Assembly (NCBI GenBank): GCA_013396655.1
Contig: WBMV01000121.1
Coordinates: forward strand, 186,001 to 250,000
DNA from: Campylorhamphus procurvoides
Taxonomy: Eukaryota; Chordata; Aves; Passeriformes; Dendrocolaptidae
Direction: 5' to 3'
DNA: 64,000 nucleotides
Shown here piece after piece: positions 45,156 through 58,700 of the stretch. Under the pieces are notes generated by a model. It saw only the letters and a program-made list of their open reading frames with translations. It was not told the origin of the DNA and searched no databases. Numbering within the stretch: the stretch's first letter is position 1; every line of letters starts with the position of its first letter. The translations under genes and the position numbers were made by a program.

Positions 45156-46668
45156 ATTTCAGCATTATACGTAGTTTACTCTTAAATTTTTTGAAGAATT
45201 ACCGTATGCACAATGTTTCTCATATGTCAAATTGTCATGAAGCAGTAAGGTCTTCCTTTGAAATAACTGCCAAAAGGATATCTGTGTTGCCCAAAAGTGT
45301 GTCTCCTACTAAATAGTTTCCTAATTTTCTTTTAAGACATTTTATCTATTTATTTTTGTGATTAAATAGTACTAATTTCTGACACTGTGTGTTAACAGTG
45401 CAATATGTTGTTGTTAGTATTTTATTTAAAACAAGAAAACATTGATAAAACACATTGGCTGTCTTGAAAATTTCAAGTGCTCTTTGAATACTGATTGTGC
45501 TTCAGCTCACTCACAGAAATGGGTTAATAGAATGGTCCTGCAAGGATGCTGACTTTTACTAGATCATAGGAGATGGTGCTTTTCAACACAAGCTTCAGTC
45601 TTACTTTATGTGCATGCCTGTCATCTTTTGTCTTAATTTGACTAATAATGCAGCACCCTAGTGAGTGATTAAGAACTGTCTGCAGTGCCCAAATACTTCT
45701 GTATTTCCCCATTGTGCACACCTCCAAGGTCTGCAGTCCTTGCTTAATCAACAGAAATTTCTCTTTGCAATTGTAAGAACAGCATTAGCTTCAAAGTTAG
45801 TTAACTTTTATATTTGCATGGCTCATTGGGGAAGTTCAGAGATCACTGGGGCAGGAGATAGTTCCTAGGAGTTCTAATAAAGTTAAGAGTGGAAGCCAAC
45901 TAGCTGTGTTAGTGTAAGAGTACTGTCTTTGTTCATATAAGAAGTAGGTATTGCAGTGATTTTAATATAGCTTTTGCCAGTAAAATTAAGTTTTTATATG
46001 GTGCTCCATAATTTGTATGTGTTCCTTTTAAGTACTGCCTAGTGACTATTTGTATATCAATATGCAATTAAGCAACGCATACATTTGAATCCTTTATACT
46101 GTATTAATGTAATAGTGTCTGTTAAACCCTACAAAATTCTTCTTAGGAAGATTTGGGCATGTGCTGTAGCTACCGTACTGATAACTAAAAAGCCTCTTTT
46201 TTTTTTAAACATTTATTTTGTGCATCCCAAGTAATGCCTCCTTTTAGTTACAAAATTGACCTTCAAGTGCTCCTGTTAATACTAAAAAATCAGTATGAGT
46301 TCAGAAGAAGTTAGGTTTGCTCTTCCTGATTTGCATTAACAAAACTCTGTTCCAGTTTTTTAAGATGTTAATTATGTCCCTGTTGATGTCATGGTCAGTA
46401 ATAGATTTCTGTTCTCCCTGGGTTCTTATTACATTGTTGCTCTTCGGGAAAGCAGAAGAAATAAAATAGGAAATTTCTACAAGTAAAACAATACAGTAGC
46501 TTGCAAATAGGAAATAAATTATTATTTTTAGAATATAATCAAGCTTTAAGTTCTACGGGGTTGTCATCTTCAGAAAAATATAAATGCAGTTACGTGAACT
46601 GTTTTCCCCAAGATATTTTTACTTTTGAGACTACAGATGTTAAACATCTTCTTTCCTTTCTTTGACAG

Positions 46669-46744
46669 GAAATTCTGGTGATTAAAGATCATGGCAACCG
46701 TAGAGGAACTGGCCCATCAAATTTTTGAACAGCAAATGGGAGAG
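46669..46744 (+). CDS. NR2C1: NR2C1 exon with start codon (5' UTR 46669-46690)
   Basis: After acceptor ctttgacag, the exon has 22 nt of 5' UTR and then ATG at 46691. It encodes [18 protein letters not shown] before donor gtacat. The start is supported by an in-frame TGA at 46679-46681, by A at -3 and G at +4 (good Kozak context), and by near identity with the mammalian TR2 N-terminus. It ends in phase 0. Confidence 0.97.
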
Positions 46745-49700
46745 GTACATAAATTTTGAGTCCTATTTAAGAGAAATTGAATAAAATTATACAGACTGAT
46801 AAGTAAAAACCAAAATCACAAGAGAAAGTTTGCAGTACAGCCAAAGGTTCTGACACTCCTCCCTGGAAGGCTAGAAAAGCTTACTATGTTAGTTTTAAAG
46901 TTATGCTGCAAAGTCTTTTTTACCAAAGTTTACCCCACAGAAATTTAGTTAAGAAAAATCCAGTAGCATTTCCAGTGACTAACTGTTCAGCATTGCTGTT
47001 TTAATTTCTAGTTTTCAGAGAGCCATCTGGTTGTATAATTGCTTTATTCACTTCTAGTTACAAAAGTCAATACATAGCTTTTACTTTCCAGGTATAGAAT
47101 TGCTTCAGTTGTCATTTTTGTTTTCACTAGTAAAGGTTGCCATCCTCTTCACTTGTAAGATATTTGTTGGTGTTTGGTATATGTCAAAAAGGAAGACTGA
47201 GGATTCTTGTTTCTGCAGACTTGTGGTTTTCATTCGCTGTAACCCACGTGCAGAATCTGTCTGCTGCAGCCAGAGAACTCCCAGAGATGCAGATAGTTTG
47301 AGAGTGTGGATATGAGTATATGTACTTATTTAGAAAGTTCCAACATAGTATAGGCTATTTAAAATTAGCATAACTTTAAATTAGATAGAAGCAGTAATTT
47401 ATCTTAAATAAATGGGGTTTTTTTTGCTTGAAATATCCACTATCTGCTCTTGGTTTCTTGTCTAGACATAGACATCCTTCTCAAGCAATTTTGTTCCTCT
47501 CGGTCTTGATTTCAAATGGAAAGGTTGGAGCAGGGGGTGTGATAGTTAACTTTATCTTGAATAAATTCTTAACAATTTTTACTGTTGTAGCATCTGAGTG
47601 TTGCTAAGGCTCTCTCAAAGACATACATGATTTATGTGATGTATGATGTTTTTATTACTTGTCCTCCTTATAGTTGAGAATGCATGTCTAGTGTAGTTTT
47701 GTTTTGGGAATATAATTTCTTATGGAGATCTAAATAGGTCTTTATTTCCTGTTTAAATTTTTTTCTTTTTGAAAGTACAAGGCTAGTCAATGCTAGCTGA
47801 AGTGTACATTCCACTCAGAAAAGAGGATGGTGTGATGAGAGTGTTTAGCCTCTGTGAAGGTTGCTTCTCAGTTTCATAATGTAATTCCATGACACACTGT
47901 GCTGATTTATTGTCTCAGTGCCATGGGAGAAAGACTGTCCTTTTTCTGTTTCTTACCTTATTTATTTTCCATACTAAGAGCAAGATAATAACCCAGTCAA
48001 AACAAGTGGAGTGTTTTCTGCTGCCATTGAATAAGTCTGAGAAGGCTCTACTGTGTACCACAGGCAGCATAAAGAGAGATGGCTGGTAGCCACAGGAAGG
48101 CGGGGGAGAGAAGATGGAGGCAGTGAAGGTGTGATGCTGCAGAGAGCTGTTGGCTGTTTCTGTTCATGGTGAAATTGCAGCTCTACAGTTTTCATGGCTG
48201 TTGTTTTGTCAGCAGTGTGGATTAGGATTTGTCCTTTAGCAAGGTTTTACTGTGTCTGAGACCGTCACGCTGCATTTGGCAGCAGTGCAGCTTAAGCATT
48301 CCCCAGTGTGCACTTAGCCACTTATTGTCACGCTATGCTGGTCTTGCTCATGTAAGCGCTGTGTGTCACTGTGTGGTGTACAGAAGTGGAAAAAAAAAGG
48401 ATTACAGGATAGTGGAGGAAGGTTTGCCTCCTTCCTTGTTGGGATCAGTGTCCTTATTTGGTATAAGGTGCAGCCCAACCAGGCACATGGTTGGAAGGAC
48501 TCAAAAGCATCACCCAGGGCAGTGCAAGGTGGGACTCTTGTCAGCCAAAATTACTGTCAAAGGTGTGTGCCATGCATGAGTTCACTGCCTGAGAGGTGCA
48601 GTCAGCAAGGAGAGCAGTCTCACAGGGACGTTCATGTAATAGCTTAAATTCCTACCTATCCACAGGCTGTAATTGCTTGGCATTCCTCATCAGTGTAAGC
48701 ACTGAAAAATCCCCTTTTAAGATTTGTGGAACTTCAGCAGTATTTTTGCTAGCGTTTGTAATTCTCCTGAGTGTTGAAGTCGTTTTAATCGAATTTGCAA
48801 GAAAAATTTATGTGAGTAGAACATCAAGGGAAAAAGACAGATGTTTCCATTCTGGGGAGAATGAAAAATGCTCCTGTGTCTCATCAAAAGAATGGTCAGA
48901 AGTGTTCTGCGACATAGGTTTTGATTTACTTATCATATTAGTTGTTGTTCATGAAGAATTTTAATTTACAAAATTATCACAAATTATTTTACATTGACGT
49001 TTGCAAATATTTTTTTTAATTTAGGGCATTTCTGCATGAAAGCAGAACATTAAAGCAAAATATAACCATGGCTGTATGGAGCATTGCACTATGATTATCT
49101 TTTCTCAAATTCTGCCATCTAATAATTGTCTTTTGCTCAGTATGAGATAATTCCTTTTTCTACATCAAGATCACATTCCTTAATTCATTTAGGGAAGTTA
49201 CCTGCCAAGAGCAGCAGCATTCTTCTTTCCTCAGTCTGTGGCTGGGTACACTGAGTATATGGTGACTTGTTTCCACAGTCCTGCCAGTTTGCTGTGACAA
49301 AGGAAAGCTACATATTTGTTGAAACAGAGTCTGTCACATGCATACAAAATACACCTTTTAACAAATATTGCAGTTGTTTTTATCCATATTCTTTAAACTG
49401 CAATAAAAAAACTATAAAATTGTCAAGGATATTTGTGGAGTTGAAGAGCAGCTTTACCTTACACAACATGTAGATCATGACATTTTAAGGGAGCACATGT
49501 AGAACAGTCCTGTAATATGTAGTTTATTTTGTAAAGTAAGATACATGCACATAAAACTTCAATTGCTTCTAAATCACCACATCTACATGTCATTGTGAAA
49601 GGCTGATGCAGGATTTTAGTGCTTAAAAGTATCTCTCTTGAACTCAAAATGCTGCTTGATAATGAGTACTTTTTTGTTCTTTGTGTAAGCAAAGAAGTGG

Positions 49701-52700
49701 ATGAATTGTTTGGCTATGGAGAGTACTTGTACTCATAAAAATCAAGTATTTTTAGAAAGCAGTGTTCAGAAATTACTTCGGCAGTAGTTTGACAAGCATT
49801 TCTTTTGATGGTGCTGGCAGTTTAAGAATCCCCCAAGCAGCTTAATCCCACTCTCTCATTTGCTCTGATGCGTCTGCATCTGAGCATTGTGGAGATCTGG
49901 ATTGAAGATTTGATCGGTGCTAAGAATAGCCTTTGTTTCTGTCTGTTTGCTGGGCTGCTTTTCAACCTGCATCCGTGTCCTATTCCAGATCACTAACCAA
50001 TGAGTGACTAACCGGTCAGTTTTACCTACCAAACTGCAGGAAGAGGAGCAAGTAGATTCTTAGACTGGTGCCAAAAATAATGCCTTCTTGGGTAAAATTT
50101 CAAAGTCACCATAGGCTGATGGGAGCTTGTGTTTCTGCTGTAAAGGGAAGTCTTACCCACCACTCCATCACCTTCTCACACTGACCTCCAGCTGCATGTT
50201 CTGGCCTGCTTTCTTCTGCTGATTTACATGGTGGTATGGTTGCAAAATCAGGAAGCTGATCCAAGAGGAACAAAAAAGCTCACAACCTGTTATGAAACAG
50301 TACTTTGCAATATAGATATATAATTCCCTGTATTGATTGTGAGGGGCAGAGGAAGAATCAGGTGCAGAGGAATGTTTGTATAATGATGTAAATACGGGGA
50401 ATTACAGATTTTTAGGATGTTGCAGACAGAGTTTGTGAACTGAAAAAAGGTTTTGGAGTTACTCAGGAATTTAAGGCCGAAATTTCAGTTTGAAGGTGTC
50501 TGTAAACTTTGTGAAGATGAATTTCCTTTTTGCCACAAGAAGTCTAGCCTTTCTGATCAAGCCTCTGCAAATATTTATTGACAAGTTATATAATGAATAA
50601 TGCCTGCCCCCATATACCTTGGGTTTAGGATATTAAGAATTTTTAAAATGTAATTGTTAAAACACTTTCAGTAATTGTGTCTGACAGCAATTCACACAAA
50701 GGTTTTGGTGTGGTGCACTGCTTGCTAACTTGATATGGTTCTTTAATTTTCTCTTTCTTGATAGTTCCCCAGTATAGAATTGTTGTTCTGGTTTTGCTGC
50801 TTTAACAGAAAAGCAGAACAGAAGCAGCCAATTGCTGTGTTTCCACACCAAAAATTCTTTTGTCACCTTTCAGTAAGCCACTGCAGTATTTTAGTACAAA
50901 TGTGGCACAGCTATGATGATATATATTGTGCCTCATGAACATCAAAAGTAATAAATATTGTTTGATTGATATATGGACTTGTCAACAATTTTTTTTTACC
51001 TACTGTGTTTCTAAATTTCACATTGGCAGGTATTTCAAAATGGGTTTATAACAGAATTTTCTAACTAGCAAAGTTAAGCTGTTAAATTAGACTACAAGCA
51101 TTTTGCATTCCTTGTAGACTAACAGTGTCAGACTTCCCATAGCTTTGTTCAGAGAAATCAGAAGCTGGTGAAACCTTAAGGTTTAATCAATTAAGGTAAT
51201 AGATCCATTAAAATAGTATATGTACTGTCAATCCATTACATTTGTTTCTTCTTTCTAGGTTACACATTCCCAGGAATCTGTTAGAGAAACACTAATGGAT
51301 GGGACACCACAACGAATACAGATTGTCCCTACAGATTCAGGCCTCTCTTTATCACAACGTATACAGGTATGCTTCATCTGATACATTTTGAGAGTAGAGA
51401 TGAACTGTTTGCTTCTGCCAGTTTTCATATGCAATTCTTTTTTATTTGCATCATGTTACTTATTTTAATGTAAATATTCAGCTCTGGGTGGCAGAGACCC
51501 TTTCTGTACAAACAGAAATAAAACATCATTCCAATCCCCTTCTCCCCCCTTTTTTTTTTTCTTATAAGAGTTTTACCATTACAAAAAAACTTTATTCACT
51601 GAGCAGAAAGACTCTTTCCAATACTGTAAAGATATTATTCTTGGAAAGTTGAATATTTTGTAGATTTGATAATGCAGCTGAGTTAGAGCATTTCTACATT
51701 ATGGAGCAGAGGGAGGGGGGAAGTGAAATACTGCATTGTGTCATTGATCCAAGTCGTGAAAAAGTGCAAGACATAATGTTTGAGAAGGATACCAGTTTTT
51801 GGTTGTCCCAACATGTTACATGTCCTCTTCATAGCCTGGCTGGGTAATAAGCTCCACTTCAAGTGAGGAGATGAAGTTTTTGGCAATGTAGGCAGTTAAA
51901 TCAACATAGATATATATATATGGAGATTAGGAAGATTTGGGGAATGGAATTTTATCCCTTAAAAGTTAGTGCAATTCTTTGCAAACTTTTCATTTTTAAT
52001 TTTTATCATAGAGAAAAAAATCAACTGCAGGATAAATGTAAAAAATATCTCTAGATATATGTTGTTCATATAAAAACACCCATTTAAGCAAGCCGGCTGC
52101 TAGTATAATCTTGGCTGCTTTTTCTTTTGCCAGCTTCACTCTCCAACATTGTCCTCTCTTTTTTTCCTGTTTTGGTGCATTACATTCAAGCTTTCAACCT
52201 TCCAAGGCTCTTCACAACCACCCCCAAACATGTTGGGGTTTTTTTTTAGTTTTATTACCACCCATCCTGTGCTCTATTTGTGGTACCAGTCTTACCTATC
52301 CAGCAGATCTTTATTATCTCAGCTGCCTCTACTCCTTTTTTACACTTTGTATACAGCTGTACATTTTATTAACTAGTTTATGTTGATCAATTAACCGCCA
52401 TCTCTTTACCCTTGATTTTCTTTATCAATACCTGTATGCTATGATATCCCAGTATTGTGAAGCCATTTGATTAAAATTTCAGCATCAGAGTCTGAAAGTG
52501 AGACAACATACAAGCCCATGAGCCTTTAATGTTGAATAGTGCTGTTGGTTCACAGCCAGTAGCAGACTTCTAACCCTTCTGTGACAGCTTTTTTGTGGGG
52601 GAAGACCTGCTGTTGGTTAGGCACTGTAATTACTGCAAATATAATGAATATAGAACAATTGTATTTCTAGGGACAGGAACCTTTATGTGTTTTTCCAATT

Positions 52701-55700
52701 TCTTATGTAGCTGGAACATCACTTGTTACTAACCCAGCTACTTTGTTCCTTGTCTTTTTTTCATCATGCTCATTAATTCTGTTTTCCAAATGGATGGTAA
52801 GCACTTTAGTTGTTGTCTTTCGATACGTGTGAATCAGCACTCAATCAAGTGACATCCTTCTTGCAACAGACATCTGCAAACATGTCACCAGTATAAAACT
52901 TAGTACTAAAAACTTTCCTTCAATAAGAATTAGTGTGAAGAGTAAAGACGTTTGTAGAAATAAATGCATCTAAGTGAACTGTCCAAAATAAATGTTAGAT
53001 TGATTATTTTTGAGGTTATATTTTCAATCAGTATTTTTTCCTTTATTTTCTTTTATTATTATTATTAAATGCAAACAATTATCTGAAATCTTGAAATACA
53101 GAATCCTCAGTAAAATGTTCTGTAAAACATGTTTCATTAGTCACCCTTTTTAGGAAATGCTAACATTTCTCTAGGAGAAAGGTTGAATGTCACATTTGTT
53201 AAACAGGCATTTCTGTGCAAAACAGGTTGCTGTAAAGAGGAGGATTAGTCCTCTCTGTTTAGACATTTCCTTTTTTCTAAAATAAGAACACACAATTATT
53301 GAGGTGTTTAATTTATTGAAATGATGTTCAAGTGGAAGTCAAAACTTATTAACAGACAAGGCTTGAAAGCAATAAAGTAATATCCTCCATTATCATCAGG
53401 GTACTTAAATAAAATACACAAGGGAAGTATATTTTTAGGCAGTCAATCCTGAAGTGATATATTCCTGTTTTACAGCAGTTTAATTTTAGCAATACTGAGT
53501 TTCAGATTATTAAAAAACATAATGTGTTGTCACTGAGCCCAGATGGATTCCTTTCAGATGATAAGTGTTTTTCTTTGTCCCTCTGATTATTTTTTTCTAT
53601 TATCTCAACATTTAGATACTGCAAGTTGTTATACTTCGGTGAACTTTTCAGAGTCCCTGTTGCAGTTTAGGTGGGGTTTTGCAGGTGTATGACCATAGGA
53701 GGTCAGCTGCAGACAGAATGTGCTTAATTGTTTAAACTGCTTTCTCTTAGGCCTCTGTCAGGTGTCAGATGATTGGCAGCTGAGAAACCACTTGTGCAGA
53801 TTGAATAGCCTTGTATGGATATTAATGTAACACTGTACCTACTGTACTGTGTACTGAAAACTTCCCGGGCATCCTCCTAGAATTGCAGAAGCCCACTTGA
53901 AGAGTTGGGACTCTATTTGTTAAATAGGTGGTAAAGTGAATTGTGTGAAGTAGCAGTGGTTCTTCTGCCTACTGTCCTGGCATATTTATCCACAAATGTG
54001 TATATTTTAAAAAATTACACAGCTGGACTAGAGTAGGAAAAAAGATGATTTAGTATATATATCCCAAAAATAACTTTAATTCAAATTTGTGTCTTCACTG
54101 TTTGGGACATGCTGATTTTTTGAATATACTTTGTATAAACCTAACTAGATCAAGCAGATGCCCTTTTTTGATGTACACATAGTTGCACTTTTAAGATTTG
54201 ATAGGGAGGCAGATTTTGGGTAAGAGTGTCTTTCAAAGAGCAGATCTGGAAATTCAAGAAACAGCATAATATTCCGTGTTTGGGTTTCGTATATCTATGT
54301 ACCTTGTTGAGGATAACATACATTGGATTTCTCCTAATTCAGTAAAGTAGGTGTGTTTGAAAGAAGGGGAATGGAACATCAGCTACTTTGAAAATAGTGA
54401 GAAAGGACACAGGAAAAAGAAAGATTGTAAATGAAAGAAAACAGAAGAAGGAAAAGGAAATTAAGAAAAGAAGGAAATTAAAAAGACAAGGAAGTTCGCC
54501 TTCTAAAGAACATAGAACAAACATACAGGAATTAAATGGAGAAATAAGGGACTGCTGTAGCCATTTGTGGTCCCAGAAATGTGGGTATCTGAGAAAACTG
54601 AATGAAAAATTAATGATTTTGATAATTATTGTTGTGAGTTTTCATCGTCTTCTCACCCTACACCCCAAATCCCATGATAATTTATGTTCTTTGGCATTTG
54701 GAATTTTATCATCTTACCTGGACTTCTCTCTTAAAAAAGCTTTTAATTGTGTTTTGCAGAGAAAAAAAAAAGACATTTGATCCAGTAAAATGTTAATATT
54801 TGAAAGTGGCAATATTACTTTTTAACTCCTGAAATTAGATACTAATTGCTGCTTATCCTTTTAAAATGCAAGCTAGATGCAGGTTTTTTAAACAGACATA
54901 AGCATATTGAGCATGTAGAGAAAGTAATAAGCCTATTGTGAAGGTGCAGTAGCAAAGTTAGTAAAGACTGGTGTGAAATTATGCCTCATTCAGTTTCTTC
55001 ATGCCATAGTTCTCCATCTAGGAAATAAAATTAATATTGCCACCCCAATTACTATGGAACTAGTTATGGTAAGTGTTAAGACCATGAAATAAATAATTTC
55101 ATCAGTAATAAGTAATATATAAATATTAGGGATGGGTAAACAAAAACAAATGTTTAGTTATAGGATTAAAAAATGTTAATAGGAGCTATTTTATTGATCT
55201 GTAATTCAAAATAGTTTGCAGGAACAGCCTTTGCAGGATGATTCTCCTTGTCTCCAGAATAAACTAGACAGTTTTCCATATAGACTTTCAGATGGAGAAA
55301 TGAAGGGATTAAAAGTGAGATTTATAACGGAATATATCTGGAATCTTGATTTTCTCTGAGGATTGTAATCTTTTGACAAAGTTGGCAGAAAATGTAGAAT
55401 TATTTAATAATTATTTAATCTGCTGTATTTGTGCCTGAAAATAGGGATAAAATGAAAAAAAACCAGCCTGTAGTTTTGTTCTTGATTATTAGATGAAAAA
55501 TAGTTTTTTCTTATAAAAAAAAAAGAAAATGTCAGGGACAGAGTTCGACTTATTTTGTTCAGAAATGTATATGTAAAAAAAAAAGTCCCCACAAAATGAA
55601 GTCTAAAATGTATATACAGGTGGAACAAGCTTATTGCTTTTCTTGCTGTTTGATGCTTACCTTTTTGACTTGGATGTCTACATTTGTGTCTTTAAGAAGT

Positions 55701-58700
55701 TTTTTGTTAAGCAGCCAAACCCAGGAGCTGCTGAGCACTTCATGTAATGTATGCAATGAATTCAAGTGTTAAGATTTTTCATAACCTGGTGGGTCTTGAG
55801 CTGAACTACAGACGTACCTTGAGTTCTGGATGCTAAGAATTGTCAAAGAGTCTCTGTAGTGTTGTAAAAACATGGGCCAGTTGTAAAAATTGACTTCCAA
55901 GACCCTTGATTGAAATGTGTTTCAAATACAGTGAAAATCCAAGTTTTCACCTGAGTTTAATTGGCACTTGTGTGATGGAGGGGAAGATGATCCTGCTGCA
56001 CAAATGTCAAAGGCAAAATTCCCATTTTCTTCAAGTGCCCGGCTTGGGTCCAGAGGTTAACTTAAATTACCATAACAATTTGAGATAAATGTATTATTAG
56101 ATTGTCACAGATCAGCAGACGGGCCAGAAGATTCAGATTGTTACAGCACTTGATCAGAGCTCAGCAGGCAAGCAGTTCATCTTAACAAATCATGAAGGCT
56201 CTACCCCAAGCAAGGTGATCCTTGCCAGACAAGATTCCACTCCAGGAAAAGTTATCCTAGCAACTCCAGATGCTGCAGGTGTCAACCAACTGTTTTTTGC
56301 ATCCCCTGATATTTCTGCACAACACATCCAGGTAGATAATACACTTTATTTCATAATTTTCATTCAAATGGGATAAGAAAAGATGTTTTATTTCCAAATA
56401 AGTCCGTCTGGGTTCTCCTTTTTTGATTTTTTTTTTAATTCTCATTGTACTAGGACTCATGGTGGATACTTAGAAATTGCGAAGATTATTTTTTTAATAA
56501 ATTTCTTGCTTTTAAAATTTATGCATTGGCTCATGACATTAGAAAGAATACAGTTATTTTACTGTTCTTTCCAGATCCTGCCATGCCAACAGTCCTCCTT
56601 TATTTCTGCTTGTTGACTCCGTCTGTTTTCATGTATTGTTGAAAAACACACTCTTTTCTTCATCTTACTAAGTTTTCATCTTGTTAAGTCTATATCACTT
56701 AACATTTCCTTCTGCTTGTTTGCTTTTTTGTATGTTGTTGCAACTGCAGTTCAGCTGCGTGAATTGTACTCCATGGTAGTTGCTCAGACTCTTTAGTAGA
56801 GAAATACATTACTCAATGGGGATAGGAAAATAATACTAATGATTTTGGGTTTACTAACGTGAGACTGTAACTAGCCACGGTTGTAATTCCCTAAACTGGT
56901 CCCCAGGGCACCTTTCTCCCATGCATGTTGTATATGCTGCTTCCTTACTTGTCACCCTCCAACTTCCAAGCTTTCTGTCCCACATCCTCAAGCTGACAAA
57001 GATGGGATAGTGAAAAACATGTACAGAAGACTTCGGAAATGCAACCTCCTTCAGCATGAAGTAGGAGTTTACTGCACTGCAACTTACGTGTAGCTACTGC
57101 ATCTGGTTTACCCATGCACATTTATGCTGCTGTTAAAATACATCAGTGTGGTAGGCCAGACAACATTTGCAAAGCTGCAGTCCACTTAGTCCTGTATCTT
57201 ACACTTAAACAATGACCATAAACAGCTGCTTAAGGAAAAATGTTAAAAACTGGGCAAATGAATAATGATCTTCCTGATCATACTCTTTTGCTTTATAAGC
57301 TGATGATACAGAGCAACCTCCTGATTTGGAGACTGCAGCAAGACCGTCATATTTGATAGCTGCTTCTAAAGTTAAACAACCTTTTTTGTTGTGTTTATAT
57401 ATGCTTTGGTCTGTATAATATCTTATAGTATTGTATGGTGTGCAAAAAATACTTTAGTTGATTTGGTCTTCTGAGAGAAACATTTAATTAGATCTCTCTT
57501 GCGCTATAAGAGACAAATACTAAGGAGTGTGAGGTTCTTTATAAATCACTATTATATCCTCTTTCAAGTAATCTCTTTTCAGCTGAAGACCCCTGATCGG
57601 TTTAGCCTGTGGTCTTCTGTGAGCTAGTCCTCTCTGATTCACTACCCACATGTTGTATAAGCTTGAAAGAATCTCTGTATTATATAATACTTTTGTTTTT
57701 TGAAACTCGCAGATCTTTGCAAATGGGCATCCAAGGTCCTTGCTCCAAAGAATTTGATTACTGTGGATAGGGGAGCAGTAGGAAAAGCCAGTCCTACTGT
57801 GAGCCAATGAAGCATGTTTAGTGTTACCATACACTTTGTATTTTAGGTAAGCCAGAACAAAAATATAAACCAATGGGATATGATTTGAAGTAATCCATAT
57901 AAAAATTATTTTCAAAGACAACATAAGAGATAGAAGTGTGCCACACTGGTTTAAAAGACAAAATTCAGGAACAAATTTCAGAGGAAATCTGGGCAAAATA
58001 TTGAAAGCTGTAGTTGTCAGCTGATATGTATGGTTAGAGATTTCCTTTCTCTGTTTAAAAGTTCATAAAATACGGAGTACCATTCATTTGTTGTTCACCT
58101 GCATCCTCTTTGGTATCTTTTATATTTTCTCCCTTAAATGATCTTCTTGTCTGCAATTTCACCTCTTTTCTTCTTCTGTAGCCTTCACTAGAAATGCCCA
58201 TTTGTTTGTTCAGCAAAAACCCTATTATTGCATCTTATCTTTACATTGACTCATTTGGCAAGACCTTTTGTCCCATCATCTATTTTACCTTCAGTCAGTC
58301 TTTTTCATATTAATAATCTTTATTCTTAATGTTCAAGGTCAGCTAATGAGTTCTCTGAGATTTTTATCTCCTCGTGACCACAATTTTCTAGTCCTTCCTT
58401 ATATGGAATTTCCCATTTCAATGCAGGTTTCATTCATGGCAGGACTTAGAATTTGTTTGTGTATATTTTATATAATATCATGAAAATACATTATGTTAAT
58501 ACTGGAAATTTGGAAGAAACAAAAGGTTAGTGTTTTCTTAACTCATCAATCTTATTTTTCTTTAAAAGATTTTGTATTAAAAGAAAATATATGAATCTCT
58601 GAGACAATATAGTAACAAAGGCTAACTAGAAAGAAGTATGCTTGTTAAACTTTCCTGTATGTATCATCTGTACTGTCTTTCAAACTTTCTAAAAAGTGTG

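Larger units (their letters stand above)
32761..46668 (+). other. NR2C1: NR2C1 intron 1 (probable extent)
   Basis: About 13.9 kb between the CpG-rich block and the exon with the start codon. It holds the - strand coding-like block (32978-33637), small CR1 pieces at 33992-34052 and 45060-45155, a larger CR1 at 39567-40430, a solo LTR at 36334-36916, and a single N in an odd GC-rich patch near 42618-42633. The rest is AT-rich with no supported gene. Confidence 0.7.

Noticed and set aside
48229..48964. Cluster of overlapping open frames in an NR2C1 intron
   Set aside because: Three overlapping frames, none with family features; NR2C1 exons flank the region with compatible phases.
54388..54780. 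130-codon lysine-rich frame
   Set aside because: Explained by a purine-rich A/G tract; the second half has no protein-like pattern.
57520..57996. 158-codon frame on the - strand
   Set aside because: The longest N-free frame outside known exons, but with no domain, AT-driven composition and no splice context. Part of its end weakly recalls a very old CR1 segment, too weakly to claim.
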